DNA of 64,000 nt from Selaginella tamariscina (lineage: Eukaryota > Streptophyta > Lycopodiopsida > Selaginellales > Selaginellaceae), in NCBI GenBank assembly GCA_003024785.1, contig PUQB01000081.1:186188-250187 (forward strand). The letters are read 5' to 3'. Made by a program: the position numbers and the translations under genes. Below, in pieces: positions 61,720 to 64,000 of this stretch. The notes below the pieces were generated by a model, which was not told where the DNA came from, searched no databases, and was given only the letters and a program-made list of their open reading frames with translations. Position 1 is the stretch's first letter. Each line of letters begins with the position of its first letter.

Positions 61720-62054
61720 CAGACCGACAATACATATGTCAGAAATTCAAATTTTTTAAAAAGAACAGAAAATAAAATTTAAGATGAGTTGACACAAATA
61801 TCCGACACTCTGACATATATACTCTCCAGTTCTAATGAGTATTTTAAAATTGCATTTAATGTTATTCAAGTGATTCAAGCTGTTTAATATTACGAAATTT
61901 TAAACTATATTCTACATTCTTAGTATTCAAGTATATTTATTTATATATATATATATAAATATATACTTATACAATAAATAAATTGATATATTATTATGTA
62001 TCATTTAAAATATATTCATAGTCTGTTTATTATTATTATTTTCTTAATTACTCG
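61720..62054. other. AT-rich spacer
   Basis: No gene is seen here. A (TA)n tract lies at about 61938-61970. Confidence 0.6.
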
Positions 62055-62720
62055 AGTATTTAGTTTTCATTTCCTAGTATCAATGGGATATTCTTTAATA
62101 TTTTATTAATATTTGAAGAATATTCTAATATTAAACCTGATTATCATAATTAAATTAGTCTTGTTCTTAATTATTACAGTAATTATTCTACATTTGTATA
62201 TATTAATGGGATTTTCTCAATTAATTTGTTATTATTTCAAGAATATTCATGTGTTAAACCTTATTATCAATATTAAATTAATACACACTATGAACATATT
62301 TTAAATTATACATAATAATACATCATTTTATCTAATATATAGTCATATAGTTTTAATAATATATATTTAATATCATTTCCTTAATTACTTGAGTAATTAA
62401 TCTTCTTTTATTAATGGGATATTCTTTATTATTTTCTTATTATTCCAAGAATATTCCAATATTAAACATGATTATGATAATTAATTTAGTTAATTATTTG
62501 AGTACTTAATTTACATTTGTATATATTAATGGGATTTTCTCAATTAATTTCTTATTATTTCAAGAATATTTCAATGTTAAACCTTTTTATCAATATTAAA
62601 TTAATATATTTATTAAAACTATATATGGCTATATATTAGATAAAATCATATATTATTATGTATAATTTAAAATATGTTCCTAGTGTGTTTATTAATTTTA
62701 TTTTCTTAATTATTCGATGT
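62055..62720. repeat. AT-rich tandem duplication, about 325-331-bp unit
   Basis: AATGGGATATTCTTTA at 62082 and 62413, and TATATTAATGGGATTTTCTC at about 62198 and 62522, give offsets of 331 and 324 bp. Each unit also contains two related half-units (AATGGGAT...CAAGAATATTC). A third unit begins near 62660 (TTATTTTCTTAATTA). Confidence 0.8.
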
Positions 62721-62994
62721 TTGTTTTGCACACATATATAAACACAATCATAAATTTACACACGCATTACAAGAACTTACAAAACACATATGCACACACA
62801 TGCACAACCCTAAACCAAACTGAAGAAATAGGTTGCTTCTTTATTGAAAACATCATGTTCAACGCATGTATGATATATGTACTCAATCTGTGTGACTGTA
62901 TGTAACACATTGAATTTACATGTGTAATATTTATATTAAGCTTGTTGGGAGCAAACCCTATACCCTAAACCCTAATATGTAACACAATGAATTT

Positions 62995-63430
62995 ACTCAT
63001 GTAATATGTATGTATGTCTGTGTGTATACACGTGTGCATGTATATATGTGTACTCTGTATGTATATATGTGTACTCTGTATGTATATATGTGTACTTTCT
63101 GTCTTCTCTCATACATACACACCATGCATGATCCATGTTAATATGTACTGTCTCTCTTCTCTCAAATATACACACCATGCATGATCTATAATATGTACTC
63201 GATCTCTCTAATATTATGTACTAATATGTATGTATGTCTGTGTGTATAATACACACCATGCATGATCCATAATATGTACTGTCTCTCTTCTCTCATATAC
63301 TATGTATGTATATCTGTGTATAATATGTGTAAGTAATATGTGTACTAATATATGCAATGTGTACAAAAATAATTTTTCAACACTCTCTCTTCTCTCATAC
63401 ATACACACCATGCATGATCCATCCTAAATC
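62995..63430. repeat. Diverged tandem repeat with CACCATGCATGATC motif
   Basis: TCTCTTCTCTCATACATACA followed by CACACCATGCATGATCCAT recurs at about 63103-63139, 63150-63188, 63249-63270 and 63385-63421. It is interspersed with GTATGTATGTCTGTGTGTAT. The open frames here only translate the repeat. Confidence 0.75.
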
Positions 63431-63461
63431 CAAAACCCTAAACCCTAAACCCTAAACCCAT
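63431..63461. repeat. Short interstitial telomere-type repeat
   Basis: About four CCCTAAA units occur in a row. This is the plant (TTTAGGG)n type and supports land-plant or green-lineage origin. It is far too short to be a telomere. Confidence 0.8.
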
Positions 63462-63789
63462 GTAATATGTGTGTATGTCTGTGTGTATACACGTGTGTAT
63501 GTATATATTATGTGTATTAATATATGCAATGTGTATGTATGTATTGATACACATGAAACTTTAACACTCTAATGGACACACACATGTTAAATCCCTGCAT
63601 GATTTATATTTTTGAGGTGTATGTGATACACCCACGCACACGCACGCGCTAATAATATAATGAAAGAATATTCGTTTAGGGCGAATCTATATTTTATTCT
63701 TTTTAGGGTTTAAGTATATTCTCAGAAGGAATATTCTATTAGGGTTGATATATATATTTAATTCCTTTAAGGTTTAGGTATATTCTTAG

Positions 63790-63841
63790 GGTTTCAAGAG
63801 GCGGCGGCTGTGAAATCGGCGGCGGCGGCTGTGCACACAGG
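63790..63841 (+). other. GC-rich putative first exon / 5' UTR at the right edge
   Basis: Within an AT-rich flank, a GGC-repeat segment (AGGCGGCGGCTGTG, then CGGCGGCGGCGGCTGTGC) ends at ACACAG followed by GTGAGATCTG, a good donor, with a (TG)n run as in other introns here. AGGGTTT telo-box-like motifs occur just upstream. No ATG in good context is seen, so it may be 5' UTR of a gene outside the window. Confidence 0.35.
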
Positions 63842-63848
63842 TGAGATC

Positions 63849-63879
<31 letters not shown>

Positions 63880-64000
63880 ATATGTATAGGAGTGTGCGTA
63901 TAATTTTATTTATTAGTTTTATCTCTCGCACACACACGCACACTCCTGTGTATGTATATGTGTGTGTGGGTGTGTGTTTGTTTATCTGTATGATTTTATT

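Noticed and set aside
62993..63411. Minus-strand ORFs with repeated YERRE and DHAWCV peptides
   Set aside because: They are translations of the CACCATGCATGATC tandem repeat, with no splice or domain support.
63431..63461. Chromosome end
   Set aside because: Only about four CCCTAAA units, flanked on both sides by non-telomeric DNA.

Overview
The window is nuclear DNA of a land plant. It is AT-rich, with GT-AG introns full of (TG)n, (AG)n and (TA)n tracts. It holds a DUF26-type receptor-like kinase relic, Ty3/gypsy chromoviruses with chromodomains, and short CCCTAAA telomere-type repeats. The single extracellular DUF26 module and the overall character hint at a non-seed plant such as a lycophyte or fern, but that is a guess. 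About three quarters of the window from 9 to 58 kb is transposable elements. Host-type genes sit at the two ends and at 37-39 kb.

Left part (1-9.2 kb): a KH-domain/CCHC zinc-knuckle RNA-binding protein gene on the minus strand, running off the left edge; a 5-kb AT-rich intergenic stretch that is largely one imperfect palindrome of about 2.1 kb; then a three-exon plus-strand gene (7215-8101) for an unrecognised 252-aa protein whose start looks like an N-myristoylation/palmitoylation signal.

Middle part (9.2-36.4 kb): a solo LTR, an 80-bp minisatellite, and a transposon nest. A chromovirus (family C, 10571-28224) is interrupted in pol by an LTR element without recognisable coding capacity (family D, 12514-25268, TSD ACTGT). 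That is interrupted by a CACTA-like DNA transposon (15850-21318, TSD ATT) carrying a captured, intron-containing macrodomain gene. The first exon of that gene is interrupted by a hAT transposon (16950-19506, TSD GTTCGTAG). A second family-D copy in the opposite orientation (28410-35561, TSD GAAGG) splits the gag of another Ty3/gypsy fragment. Removing each insert together with one TSD copy restores the sequence beneath it.

Right part (36.4-64 kb): a decayed DUF26 receptor-like kinase on the minus strand (37220-39233); a solo LTR of family B; a 5'-truncated chromovirus of family A; then family B chromoviruses in head-to-head arrangement. One is an internally deleted plus-strand copy (44869-48662). 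The other is a minus-strand LTR-pol-LTR-gag/pol-LTR complex (48782-57982) that contains a 123-bp internal inversion bounded by GATC sites. Beyond this lie AT-rich DNA, a broken minus-strand gene of the DUF7869 type (59709-61600), tandem AT-rich duplications, and a GC-rich putative first exon at the right edge.

Many reading frames are broken by 1-2 bp shifts, including in the KH gene, which one would expect to be intact. Either most loci here are pseudogenes or the assembly retains indel errors. Coordinates of exons and LTR ends were read by eye.
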